Positions 31,779 to 39,471 of a stretch of DNA of 39,471 bases are shown here, in pieces. The stretch comes from JBATTK01 sp049670505 (GTDB lineage Bacteria; Bacteroidota; Bacteroidia; Flavobacteriales; Flavobacteriaceae): NCBI GenBank assembly GCA_049670505.1, contig JBATTK010000059.1, forward strand, positions 1 through 39,471, written 5' to 3'. Below the pieces are notes generated by a model. That model worked only from the letters and a program-made list of their open reading frames with translations. It had not been told where the DNA came from and made no database searches. Every line of letters begins with the position of its first letter. Positions within the stretch are counted from its first letter, which is position 1. Position numbers and translations under genes: made by a program.

Positions 31779-34274
31779 ATGAAAAAACTCCTTTTTACCT
31801 TTTTCCTCCTTTTTACTTTATGTGCAATCTCCCAAACAAAAGTTAGTGGTATCGTGGTAGATGAATCTGGATCTCCCATTGCTTTTGCCAATGTCCTTTT
31901 CAAAGACTCCTATGAAGGAACCATTACCAATGATAACGGTAGGTTTTATTTAGAATCGGATGTTACGTACGAAACATTGGTAGTCTCCTTCGTAGGGTAC
32001 GATTCCAAAGAGATCCTCTTGGACACAAAGGTTAATTATAATATGGAAATAGCTCTTGCAGAGGGAAGCGAGCAATTGGACGAGGTAGTAGTCTATGTAG
32101 GTAAACAATCCAAAAAGAACAATCCGGCCATAGATATTCTACGGAAAATTTGGGCCAAGAAAAGGGTAAACGGACTTCGCATGTTCAAACAGTATAAGTA
32201 TGATAAATATGAAAAGATAGAGTTCGATTTGAACACCATTGATAGTGCGCTCATAAAAAGCAAACTTTTCAAGGGCCTTGAATTTATGTTCCAAGATTTG
32301 GATACCTCTAATATCACCGGAAAAACGTACCTGCCCATATTTTTAAATGAAGTTGCTTCTAAGGTATATGGCGACAATATATTGGCAGCGGAAAAGGAGG
32401 ATATCCTCGGAAATAAAAACTCGGGTTTCGAGAACAATCAGGCCATCACAGCTTTTATTCAAGACCTGTACTCGGACTATGATATCTATAACAACTATCT
32501 TAAGTTTTTTGACAAGAGCTTTACGAGTCCGCTTTCCAAGACTGGAATAGATACCTATAATTATGTACTGTCGGATAGTGCTTATATCGATAATAAATGG
32601 TGCTATAATATTATCTACTATCCAAGACGAAAAAACGAACTGACGTTTAAAGGTGATTTTTGGGTTAACGATTCTACTTTCGCCATTAAGAACATTAATC
32701 TAGAGGTCACCAAAAGTGCCAATATCAATTGGGTAAAGGAAATTTATATTGAACAGGATTTTGATGTGGTCAACGACTCTGTCTTTTTATTAAAGAGAGA
32801 TTATATGTTGAGCGATTTTAGTTTAAGCAAGAAGGAAAAATCCAGGGGTGTCTATGGTAAACGAACCACTGTTTATGATAACTACGTTTTTAATATCCCA
32901 CGGCCCAAGGATTTTTACAATAACGTAAGCGATCCGTTCGATCCAATTGTATTCAGCAGGGATAGCACGTTCTGGAAGAATAGTAGATTGGAAGATTTGA
33001 ACAAGGATGAAAAGGGGATATACCAGCTTTTGGATACCTTAAAAACAGTGCCCAAGTTTAGAACGATCTATAATGCCGTAAGTATATTGAATTCCGGATA
33101 TGTAGAAATCGATAAGTGGAATTTGGATCTAGGTGATATATACAGCGTTTTTGGATTCAATGACGCGGAAGGAATTAGACTAAGGGGAGGGGCCCGGACC
33201 TATTTTGGGCAAAATGACCCTTGGCGTTTAGAAGGTTATATGGCCTATGGTTTTAATGATAAAAAATTTAAACACGGTTTTTCTGCGAAATGGCTTCTGG
33301 ATCGAAAAAACAGGTTGATCATCTCTGGGGGAAATCGGCGCGATGTAGAACAATTAGGATTAAGTCTTACGGCGACCAATGATGTTTTGGGCAGAAGTAT
33401 TGCTTCTTCATCCGTACTTACGGTAGGCGCTAATGATCGGTTAACGAACATTAATCTGACCGCGCTTAGTTTGGAGGCTGAACCTTTGACCAATTTTAGG
33501 ATACGTTTGGGCAGTTCTTTCCGAACACTAAGTTCCGCCCTTCCCGATGCCTTTAGCTTGGATTACGTGGATCCGTCTTCCCCAACAGGTATTTCCTCGG
33601 AGGTAAAACAATTCGATATCAATACCATATTGGTCTATACCCCCGGTAGAAAGACCATAGGTTATGGGGTAGAACGCTTAAACATCAATGATAATTTCAG
33701 TACAATTTTGTTGAATTATACAAAGGGTATCGAAGGCTTTTTGGAAAGCGATTTTAACTATGAAAAAATTCAGTTTTCCTATACCCAACCATGGCAATTG
33801 GGAGGCTTTGGAAGACTGTTCAGTACCATTGAGGTAGGGAAGACCTTTGGGGAAGTACCATTGAGCCTTTTAAACGTTATTCCCGGAAACCAGACCTTGT
33901 TTTCCCTATACAATACCTTTCCCAACTTGGATTTTTATGAATTTGTTACCGATACCTATGCATCCGTACATTTTGAGCATAATTTTAATGGAAGGATCTT
34001 CTCCAGAATTCCTTTTTTGCGAAAGTTTAATCTTAGGGAAATAGTGGGCCTACGCGGTGCATGGGGTCAACTTTCCGATGAAAATATTGCTTTGAACAGT
34101 CCGACGAATATTCCGCTTATTGCCCCGGACGATCAGATTTATTGGGAATATTCCTTTGGTGTAGGAAACATTTTTAAGATTCTCCGAATCGATTTTAACT
34201 TTAGGGGCAATTATTTGGATAATCCCAATGCCCGTCCGTTTAGCATTACCGGTTCTTTCGGTTTCAGCTTTTAA
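31779..34274 (+). CDS. DUF5686 / carboxypeptidase-like regulatory domain outer-membrane protein
   Basis: An 831-residue exported protein. The signal peptide MKKLLFTFFLLFTLCAISQ is followed by a carboxypeptidase-regulatory-like beta-sandwich (about 20-105; TKVSGIVVDESGSPIAFANVLFKD ... FVGYDSKEILL). A DUF5686-type region comes next, then a C-terminal beta-barrel ending in the aromatic-rich ARPFSITGSFGFSF. This is the common Bacteroidota architecture of outer-membrane proteins resembling, but lacking, the TonB-dependent plug. Function unknown. It stands between pdhB and ppa without an evident operon link. Confidence 0.85.
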   Translation: MKKLLFTFFLLFTLCAISQTKVSGIVVDESGSPIAFANVLFKDSYEGTITNDNGRFYLESDVTYETLVVSFVGYDSKEILLDTKVNYNMEIALAEGSEQLDEVVVYVGKQSKKNNPAIDILRKIWAKKRVNGLRMFKQYKYDKYEKIEFDLNTIDSALIKSKLFKGLEFMFQDLDTSNITGKTYLPIFLNEVASKVYGDNILAAEKEDILGNKNSGFENNQAITAFIQDLYSDYDIYNNYLKFFDKSFTSPLSKTGIDTYNYVLSDSAYIDNKWCYNIIYYPRRKNELTFKGDFWVNDSTFAIKNINLEVTKSANINWVKEIYIEQDFDVVNDSVFLLKRDYMLSDFSLSKKEKSRGVYGKRTTVYDNYVFNIPRPKDFYNNVSDPFDPIVFSRDSTFWKNSRLEDLNKDEKGIYQLLDTLKTVPKFRTIYNAVSILNSGYVEIDKWNLDLGDIYSVFGFNDAEGIRLRGGARTYFGQNDPWRLEGYMAYGFNDKKFKHGFSAKWLLDRKNRLIISGGNRRDVEQLGLSLTATNDVLGRSIASSSVLTVGANDRLTNINLTALSLEAEPLTNFRIRLGSSFRTLSSALPDAFSLDYVDPSSPTGISSEVKQFDINTILVYTPGRKTIGYGVERLNINDNFSTILLNYTKGIEGFLESDFNYEKIQFSYTQPWQLGGFGRLFSTIEVGKTFGEVPLSLLNVIPGNQTLFSLYNTFPNLDFYEFVTDTYASVHFEHNFNGRIFSRIPFLRKFNLREIVGLRGAWGQLSDENIALNSPTNIPLIAPDDQIYWEYSFGVGNIFKILRIDFNFRGNYLDNPNARPFSITGSFGFSF

Positions 34275-34394
34275 GGTATCCCGGGAATACTGTTACTTTC
34301 ACAGTCATAATCTAATGTGGAAGGGTGTTGGTAAAAAGTCGGTAAAGTATCGTTTTCTTAATGATCACAACTCCTTTCCCCCAATATTTTCAAG

Positions 34395-34402
34395 TATCTT
34401 TG
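34395..34402 (+). promoter_or_regulatory. -7 element of ppa
   Basis: TATCTTTG matches TAnnTTTG 20 bp before the ppa ATG (34422), giving a predicted leader of ~13 nt. No TTG is seen at 19-21 nt upstream. Confidence 0.5.
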
Positions 34403-34421
34403 CAGCATCAATTTTTAAATT

Positions 34422-34949
34422 ATGACTGCTAAAGAAATCACGTCCCTAGATGTTTTAATAGAAATCCCCAAGGGGAGTAGAAATAAATATGAATATGATT
34501 TTGAGTTAAAAAAAGTTCGCTATGACCGGATGATATTTTCATCTATGATGTATCCGGCGGACTATGGTTTTATACCCGAAACCTTGGCCTTGGATGGAGA
34601 TCCTTTGGATGTATTGGTATTGGTCACGGAACCTACATTTCCAGGATGTGTTATGGAAGTAAAGCCTATCGGGGTATTTCATATGACCGATGAAAAAGGT
34701 CCGGATGAAAAAGTCATCTGTGTTCCGGTGTCCGATCCTACGGCGAGTACCGTAAACGATTTAAGTGAACTAAATCCGCATCTGATCAAGGAAATAGAGC
34801 ACTTTTTTAAGGTATATAAGGATTTGGAAAAGAAAAAAGTAGATGTTGGCGGTTGGGGAGATGTACACGAGGCAAAGGAGATCATCTCCAAATGTATTGC
34901 TCGTTTTAAGGAAAGCGATGTGCCTACAAAAGAGGTGAGTATCAAATAA
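34422..34949 (+). CDS. ppa: Inorganic pyrophosphatase (soluble, family I)
   Basis: A 175-residue cytosolic enzyme hydrolysing pyrophosphate to phosphate with Mg2+. EIPKGSRNKYEYD, RMIFSSMMYPADYGFIPET and the signature DGDPLDVLV (58-66) carry the metal-binding acids. VPVSDPTASTV and HFFKVYKDLEKKKVDVGGW complete the active site. Length equals that of E. coli Ppa. It has its own -7 element and terminator, and is directly followed by a membrane pyrophosphatase gene that uses the same substrate. Confidence 0.97.
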   Translation: MTAKEITSLDVLIEIPKGSRNKYEYDFELKKVRYDRMIFSSMMYPADYGFIPETLALDGDPLDVLVLVTEPTFPGCVMEVKPIGVFHMTDEKGPDEKVICVPVSDPTASTVNDLSELNPHLIKEIEHFFKVYKDLEKKKVDVGGWGDVHEAKEIISKCIARFKESDVPTKEVSIK

Positions 34950-34971
34950 AAATTACAATTTTAATACATGT

Positions 34972-35008
34972 AAAAAGGCAATATCATGCAAGTGATATTG
35001 CCTTTTTT
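34972..35008 (+). terminator. Terminator of ppa
   Basis: AAAAAGGCAATATCA (34972-34986) pairs exactly with its reverse complement at 34993-35007 around a 6-nt loop, ending in a T run. It lies 22 bp after the ppa stop and 18 bp before the hppA -7 element. Confidence 0.9.
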
Positions 35009-35025
35009 ATTCTATTTGATTTTAC

Positions 35026-35033
35026 TACTTTTG
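35026..35033 (+). promoter_or_regulatory. -7 element of hppA
   Basis: TACTTTTG matches TAnnTTTG; the predicted start at about 35040 gives a ~32-nt leader to the ATG at 35072. The nearest TTG (34998-35000, inside the ppa terminator) is 25 nt away, longer than the usual spacing. Confidence 0.5.
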
Positions 35034-35071
35034 CCCAGCTTAAATAATTAACAAACGAACAAAACGTACAT

Positions 35072-37450
35072 ATGGAATCAATGGTGATTTATATGCCGAT
35101 AGTAATGGCAATATTAGGTTTATTATACATGTTATTCAAGAGGTCTTGGGTGATGAAACAGGATGCCGGTGATGGTAAGATGAAAGAGATTTCAGATCAT
35201 ATCTATGAAGGTGCCTTGGCCTTCTTGAATGCGGAATATAAACTTTTGGCAGTTTTTGTTTTGATCGTTAGTGTTGCCCTTGCAGCAGTTTCATTTATTG
35301 TACCTACCACACACTGGCTTATTGTAATTGCCTTTATTTTTGGTGCGGTTTTCTCTGCTTTGGCAGGAAATATGGGAATGAAAATCGCTACCAAGACAAA
35401 TGTTAGGACTACGCAGGCAGCCCGCACGAGTTTGCCCCAGGCCCTTAAGATCTCTTTTGGCGGGGGTACGGTAATGGGATTGGGAGTTGCAGGTCTGGCC
35501 GTTTTGGGACTAACCGCTTTTTTTATATTTTTCTTTCACTTTTTTATGAACGGTACTTGGACTTCTACCGAGGATATGACCATAGTATTGGAGACCCTTG
35601 CCGGCTTCTCCCTTGGTGCGGAATCCATAGCGCTATTTGCCCGTGTAGGAGGTGGTATTTATACTAAAGCAGCGGACGTAGGTGCGGATTTAGTGGGAAA
35701 GGTGGAAGCAGGAATTCCGGAAGATGATCCCCGTAACCCGGCAACCATTGCAGATAATGTAGGGGATAATGTAGGGGATGTTGCAGGTATGGGGGCTGAC
35801 CTTTTTGGTAGTTATGTAGCTACTGTTTTGGCGGCAATGGTACTGGGGAATTATGTAATCAAAGATATGGGCGGTGCTATCCAGGATGCTTTTGGGGGAA
35901 TAGGACCGGTTTTGTTGCCCATGGCAATTGCAGGTGTCGGAATTATTATTTCTGCCATTGGCACCATGTTGGTAAAAATTAAAAGTAACGATGCAAAAGA
36001 GGCCCAGGTAATGGGAGCCTTGAACATAGGTAACTGGGTTTCTATAGTTTTAGTGGCTTTATCTTGTTTTGTCTTGGTAAAATGGATGCTTCCCGAGACC
36101 ATGAAAATGGAATTCTTTGGAGAAGGGTTACAGGAAATTTCTTCACTACGTGTTTTTGGCGCTACTATTATAGGTCTGATCGTGGGAGGATTTATTTCGT
36201 CCATTACGGAATATTACACCGGATTGGGCAAAGGCCCTACCTTAAAAATTGTACAACAATCCAGTACCGGTGCCGGAACAAATATTATAGCTGGTTTGGC
36301 GACCGGAATGATATCTACTTTCCCCTCTGTTTTATTGTTTGCCATTTCTATATGGGCCTCTTATGCCCTAGCAGGATTTTACGGTGTAGCCTTGGCGGCT
36401 TCCGCTATGATGGCTACAACGGCCATGCAATTGGCCATTGATGCCTTTGGACCGATTTCCGATAATGCCGGGGGTATTGCGGAGATGAGCGAACAAGAAC
36501 CTATTGTGCGGGAACGTACCGATATATTGGATTCCGTTGGTAATACTACAGCGGCAACGGGTAAAGGATTTGCTATTGCTTCCGCTGCTTTGACCTCTTT
36601 GGCCCTTTTTGCCGCTTATGTAACCTTTACGGGAATAGACGGGATCAACATTTTTAAAGCCCCGGTTTTGGCCATGTTGTTCGTAGGTGGAATGGTTCCG
36701 GTGGTATTTTCGGCTTTGGCGATGAATGCTGTAGGTAAGGCCGCTATGGAAATGGTAGAAGAAGTAAGGAGACAATTTAGGGATATTCCCGGGATTATGG
36801 AAGGTACCGGAAAACCTGAATATGATAAATGCGTCGCGATATCCACCAAAGCATCCTTAAAGGAGATGATGCTTCCAGGGGTATTGACCATCGGGTTTCC
36901 CTTGGTAATTACTTTTGTACCTATGTTGTTTGGAATGGATAACCAGGCCATTGCAGAAATGCTAGGAGGCTATATGGCCGGTGTTACTGTAAGCGGGGTG
37001 CTTTGGGCAATATTCCAAAATAATGCGGGAGGTGCTTGGGACAATGCCAAAAAATCTTTTGAGGCTGGGGTTATGATCAATGGTGAAATGACCTATAAAG
37101 GTTCCGATGCACATAAAGCTGCCGTAACAGGGGATACCGTTGGTGATCCTTTTAAGGATACTTCCGGACCTTCCATGAACATTCTTATAAAACTAACCTG
37201 TTTGATAGGTTTGGTCATTGCCCCTATCTTGGGCGGACATACTACGGAAGAAACAGAAATGGCGGATGAAACCGATGCGGTAAGGGTAGAGATGAATGTT
37301 GCGGACGGAGATATGACCGAAGCCACGGTAACCTATACAACTTCAGCCAATGGGACCGAGTCAACTGATCGAACAAGCTTTAAGGCATCTGCTACGGAGG
37401 ATGGTATAGTAGGCAAGACGATTAAAAAAATAGCTATAAATAAGTTGTAG
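35072..37450 (+). CDS. hppA: Membrane-bound ion-translocating pyrophosphatase
   Basis: A 792-residue integral membrane enzyme with about 16 helices that couples pyrophosphate hydrolysis to H+ (or Na+) pumping. The substrate loop GADLVGKVEAGIPEDDPRNP with ADNVGDNVGDVAGMGADLF lies at about 207-250. The GNTTAATGKG segment (~489-498) has Ala where potassium-independent enzymes have Lys, which points to the K+-dependent class. ISDNAGGIAEM and DTVGDPFKDTSGPSMNILIKL are also conserved. Pump ion cannot be decided by eye. After the last helix there is an unusual ~70-residue acidic/Thr-rich tail (about 725-792, ETEMADETDAVR to IKKIAINKL). It follows ppa and ends at a bidirectional terminator. Confidence 0.96.
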   Translation: MESMVIYMPIVMAILGLLYMLFKRSWVMKQDAGDGKMKEISDHIYEGALAFLNAEYKLLAVFVLIVSVALAAVSFIVPTTHWLIVIAFIFGAVFSALAGNMGMKIATKTNVRTTQAARTSLPQALKISFGGGTVMGLGVAGLAVLGLTAFFIFFFHFFMNGTWTSTEDMTIVLETLAGFSLGAESIALFARVGGGIYTKAADVGADLVGKVEAGIPEDDPRNPATIADNVGDNVGDVAGMGADLFGSYVATVLAAMVLGNYVIKDMGGAIQDAFGGIGPVLLPMAIAGVGIIISAIGTMLVKIKSNDAKEAQVMGALNIGNWVSIVLVALSCFVLVKWMLPETMKMEFFGEGLQEISSLRVFGATIIGLIVGGFISSITEYYTGLGKGPTLKIVQQSSTGAGTNIIAGLATGMISTFPSVLLFAISIWASYALAGFYGVALAASAMMATTAMQLAIDAFGPISDNAGGIAEMSEQEPIVRERTDILDSVGNTTAATGKGFAIASAALTSLALFAAYVTFTGIDGINIFKAPVLAMLFVGGMVPVVFSALAMNAVGKAAMEMVEEVRRQFRDIPGIMEGTGKPEYDKCVAISTKASLKEMMLPGVLTIGFPLVITFVPMLFGMDNQAIAEMLGGYMAGVTVSGVLWAIFQNNAGGAWDNAKKSFEAGVMINGEMTYKGSDAHKAAVTGDTVGDPFKDTSGPSMNILIKLTCLIGLVIAPILGGHTTEETEMADETDAVRVEMNVADGDMTEATVTYTTSANGTESTDRTSFKASATEDGIVGKTIKKIAINKL

Positions 37451-37467
37451 CTTCAAAAACATCATAT

Positions 37468-37500
37468 AAAAAAACCCATGAAATCATCATGGGTTTTTTT
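37468..37500. terminator. Bidirectional terminator between hppA and deoxynucleoside kinase
   Basis: A 14-nt arm (37468-37481) ending in ACCCATGA pairs with TCATGGGT plus a T run (37487-37500) around a 5-nt loop. A-rich and T-rich flanks make it functional in both directions for the two convergent genes. Confidence 0.9.
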
Positions 37501-37521
37501 ATATGTTGACTTTCTACGGTA

Positions 37522-38136
37522 CTAAAATAGTCCATTGATTTCAGCATCGATTTTATTGATGACCTCACCTAAATGTTCGGGATTGTCCACAAAATCAAGC
37601 TCATCTACATTAACAATGAGGAGATTACCCTTTTCATAACTATGTGCCCACGCTTCATAGCGTTCATTCAATCTGCTTAGATAGTCTATAGATATCGTAT
37701 TTTCATAATCCCTCCCACGTTTATGGATCTGATTTACCAAATTAGGAATGGAACTTCTAAGATATATCAATAGGTCCGGTGGTTGTACCAAGCTTTCCAT
37801 CAACTCAAAAAGACTGGAATAGTTGTTGAAATCCCTATTGGTCATGAGTCCCATGGCATGTAAGTTGGGAGCAAAAATGTGCGCATCCTCATATATTGTC
37901 CTATCTTGGATAATATTCTTACCACTTTCCCTGATCTGCAAAATCTGTCTATATCTGCTGTTCAGAAAATAAATCTGTAGGTTAAAGCTCCACCGCTCCA
38001 TTTGGTTATAGAAGTCGTCTAGATATGGATTATCCACTACGTCCTCAAAATGGGCTTCCCACCTATAATGTTTGGAAAGTAATCTGGTCAATGTGGTTTT
38101 TCCAGCTCCTATATTTCCGGCTACTGCAATGTGCAT
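37522..38136 (-). CDS. Deoxynucleoside kinase (dNK/dCK/dGK family)
   Basis: A 204-residue P-loop kinase that phosphorylates deoxynucleosides with ATP for salvage. Walker A GNIGAGKT (7-14) lies in MHIAVAGNIGAGKTTLTRLL. The DRTIYEDAHIFA segment is the family's DRS-like motif, and PPDLLIYLRSSIPNLVNQIHKRGRDYE carries the lid arginines. The frame can also start three codons upstream (38145, MHHMHIAV), but the inner ATG matches relatives best. With the CNT transporter and thyA in the window this completes a nucleoside uptake-and-salvage theme. Which base is preferred cannot be told here. Confidence 0.92.
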   Translation of the reverse strand: MHIAVAGNIGAGKTTLTRLLSKHYRWEAHFEDVVDNPYLDDFYNQMERWSFNLQIYFLNSRYRQILQIRESGKNIIQDRTIYEDAHIFAPNLHAMGLMTNRDFNNYSSLFELMESLVQPPDLLIYLRSSIPNLVNQIHKRGRDYENTISIDYLSRLNERYEAWAHSYEKGNLLIVNVDELDFVDNPEHLGEVINKIDAEINGLF

Positions 38137-38276
38137 ATGATGCAATTAATCGTTGGTTGAGTATTCAATTTTGGTTGGGCGTACAATATACAAGTATCTG
38201 GTGTAAGAGAAAAAAATATAAGTTGAAATACATTTAATTATTTATGTTTTTAAATTTTTATTTCTCCACAAATGTG

Positions 38277-38284
38277 TATTTTTG
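38277..38284 (+). promoter_or_regulatory. -7 element of metK / SAM riboswitch transcript
   Basis: TATTTTTG matches TAnnTTTG and would start transcription at about 38291, a few bases before the P1 stem of the riboswitch candidate. The -33 region is T-rich (38254-38259) without a clear TTG. Confidence 0.6.
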
Positions 38285-38296
38285 TTCATCAATTTA

Positions 38297-38410
38297 AAAG
38301 AGGAGGGATTTGACTGATTGCAACCTCTTTGTCCAGAATTTATTTTAGGACCAGATCCTAAGAGGACTGAATACCGGGATAGAGCGGTATTAAAAAATGC
38401 TAAAGCAGTT
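38297..38410 (+). ncRNA. SAM-II-type riboswitch candidate (metK leader)
   Basis: The layout matches the SAM-II H-type pseudoknot. P1 is AAAGAGG (38297-38303) with CCTCTTT (38324-38330). The loop GGATTTGACTGATTGCAA (38306-38323) resembles the conserved SAM-II loop GATTTaacc-ATTGCAA. Downstream, AAAAATGCTAAAGCAGT (38393-38409) supplies the other strand: ACTG (38313-38316) pairs with CAGT (38406-38409), and GCA (38320-38322) with TGC (38398-38400), leaving the conserved TAAA between. Between P1 and this strand lies an unusual ~60-nt insert with hairpins TTAGGA/TCCTAA and ATACCG/CGGTAT. It precedes metK, which makes SAM, so feedback control fits. A TACGGAT/ATCCGTA hairpin (38413-38429) follows as possible expression platform. 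Recognised by eye, not by covariance model. Confidence 0.75.
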
Positions 38411-38487
38411 GCTACGGATTTCATCCGTATAGTAAACTTCTTTAAAAGCTTTCGTCAGATCCCCTTTATTGTAAAATATATTTGTTT

Positions 38488-39471
38488 ATGGCGTATTTAT
38501 TTACATCGGAATCCGTAAGTGAAGGACACCCGGATAAGATAGCAGATCAAATAAGCGATGCCTTATTGGATAATTTTCTGGCATTTGATCCGGAAAGTAA
38601 GGTCGCATGTGAAACTTTGGTCACTACCGGCCAGGTAGTATTGGCAGGGGAAGTGAAGAGTGCCACCTATTTGGATGTCCAGGAGATTGCCCGGGCTGTT
38701 ATCAACAAAATAGGGTATACCCGAGGTGAATATCAGTTCAGCGGAGATTCCTGCGGGGTTATTTCCTTATTACATGAACAGTCGCAGGATATAAACCAAG
38801 GTGTAGATAGAGGTGCCAAGGAAGAACAGGGAGCGGGAGATCAAGGGATGATGTTCGGCTACGCTACCAGGGAAACGGAAAATTATATGCCATTGGCATT
38901 GGATATTTCCCATAAAATTTTACAGGTATTAGCGGATTTAAGAAAAGAAAACGGGGGGAAAATCTCCTATCTGAGACCAGATGCAAAAGCGCAGGTTACC
39001 ATAGAATATTCCGATATCAACGTGCCGCAACGCATAGATACCATTGTGGTCTCTACGCAACACGATGCCTTTGACGAGGACGATGGCAAGATGCTGGCAA
39101 AGATTAAAAATGATGTTATTCATATCCTAATACCAAAAGTAGTCGCCCAATTTCCGGACTATGTCCAAAAACTTTTTGATAAGGATATAAAGTATCATAT
39201 AAACCCTACCGGAAAGTTCGTAATCGGAGGCCCTCATGGCGATACCGGATTAACGGGAAGGAAGATTATAGTGGACACCTATGGTGGAAAAGGGGCACAT
39301 GGTGGAGGTGCCTTTAGTGGCAAAGATCCTAGTAAAGTGGATAGAAGTGCTGCGTATGCGGCAAGACATGCCGCTAAAAATTTGGTCGCCGCCGGAGTTG
39401 CTGATGAAATATTGGTTCAAGTAAGCTATGCTATCGGAGTGGTTGAGCCTACCTCTATATTCGTGGATACC
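38488..39471 (+). CDS. metK: S-adenosylmethionine synthetase (5' part)
   Basis: The first 328 codons of MetK, open to the window's end (full family length ~385-420 residues). It makes SAM from methionine and ATP. MAYLFTSESVSEGHPDKIADQISDA carries the His-Pro-Asp-Lys metal/ATP site. GAGDQGMMFGYA is the hexapeptide-type signature, and DTYGGKGAHGGGAFSGKDPSKVDRSAAY is the phosphate-binding loop. The ATG at 38488 is the standard start. The leader holds a SAM-II-like riboswitch candidate. SAM is consumed by EgtD, also encoded in this window, among many others. Confidence 0.97.
   Translation, partial: MAYLFTSESVSEGHPDKIADQISDALLDNFLAFDPESKVACETLVTTGQVVLAGEVKSATYLDVQEIARAVINKIGYTRGEYQFSGDSCGVISLLHEQSQDINQGVDRGAKEEQGAGDQGMMFGYATRETENYMPLALDISHKILQVLADLRKENGGKISYLRPDAKAQVTIEYSDINVPQRIDTIVVSTQHDAFDEDDGKMLAKIKNDVIHILIPKVVAQFPDYVQKLFDKDIKYHINPTGKFVIGGPHGDTGLTGRKIIVDTYGGKGAHGGGAFSGKDPSKVDRSAAYAARHAAKNLVAAGVADEILVQVSYAIGVVEPTSIFVDT

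Larger units (their letters stand above)
38137..38487. other. 351-bp intergenic region between dNK and metK
   Basis: There is no gene in this region. The right two-thirds contains a promoter -7 element and a structured RNA leader (SAM-II-like riboswitch) described separately. The left part (38137-38270) is plain AT-rich sequence that must hold the dNK promoter; no consensus TAnnTTTG is seen there on the minus strand. Confidence 0.6.

Noticed and set aside
38477..38484. TATATTTG just before metK as its promoter
   Set aside because: It matches TAnnTTTG but lies 3 bp from the ATG, which would give a leaderless mRNA lacking the riboswitch; the element at 38277-38284 positions the start correctly.

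Overview
This 39.5 kb window is chromosomal DNA of a member of the Bacteroidota, very probably a marine-type Flavobacteriaceae (the genus is not resolvable from sequence alone). Evidence: AT-rich DNA; promoters of the Bacteroidota form (TTG, about 19-20 nt, TAnnTTTG) without obvious Shine-Dalgarno sites; a C-terminal type IX secretion (T9SS) sorting domain; a lipoprotein with an SDDDD surface-export tag; and a typical flavobacterial gene order (CBS-nadK-DUF6089-uppS-bamA-ompH-ompH-murI). The window is gene-dense. I see no rRNA, tRNA, CRISPR array, transposase or prophage.

Layout. 1-1256: 3' end of a GH3-family gene and a small alpha/beta-hydrolase, converging on clpX. 1253-5213 (minus): clpX, clpP, tig and a small four-helix membrane protein. 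5292-8408 (minus): a surface SGNH-hydrolase lipoprotein, an alpha/beta-hydrolase and pdxJ. 8502-16819 (plus): an envelope operon (CBS protein, nadK, DUF6089 protein, uppS, bamA, two Skp/OmpH proteins, murI). 16823-17703 (minus): folA and a 2TM protein. 17762-19294 (plus): a class V PLP enzyme and a small glycogen-binding E-set protein. 19323-21758 (minus): ergothioneine genes egtB and egtD with a DUF427 gene. 22342-24996 (plus): a secreted GH13 amylase with two starch-binding repeats and a T9SS tag. 24997-25496: a repeat-filled spacer. 25497-28547 (minus): thyA, a CNT nucleoside transporter and a bifunctional-nuclease family gene. 28635-30417 (minus): etfA and etfB. 30634-37450 (plus): pdhB, a DUF5686 outer-membrane protein, soluble pyrophosphatase ppa and membrane pyrophosphatase hppA. 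37522-38136 (minus): deoxynucleoside kinase. 38488 to the end (plus): 5' part of metK.

Functional themes. Proteostasis (tig, clpP, clpX); envelope assembly (uppS, bamA, Skp pair, murI); nucleotide and folate metabolism (folA, thyA, nucleoside transporter, deoxynucleoside kinase); ergothioneine synthesis; lipid or central carbon oxidation (etfAB, pdhB, surface SGNH hydrolase); pyrophosphate removal (ppa, hppA).

The most interesting material is non-coding. (i) A SAM-II-type riboswitch candidate lies upstream of metK, with a 7-bp P1, a 4+3 bp pseudoknot and an unusual ~60-nt two-hairpin insert. (ii) A shared ATGCATGCAT-centred palindrome lies upstream of both etfB and the SGNH lipoprotein gene, suggesting a common regulon. 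(iii) An inverted pair of REP/BIME-like hairpins downstream of the amylase has compensatory changes in both stems, and is followed by 7-bp phased repeats. (iv) A 46-bp perfect palindrome acts as a terminator between the second ompH and murI.
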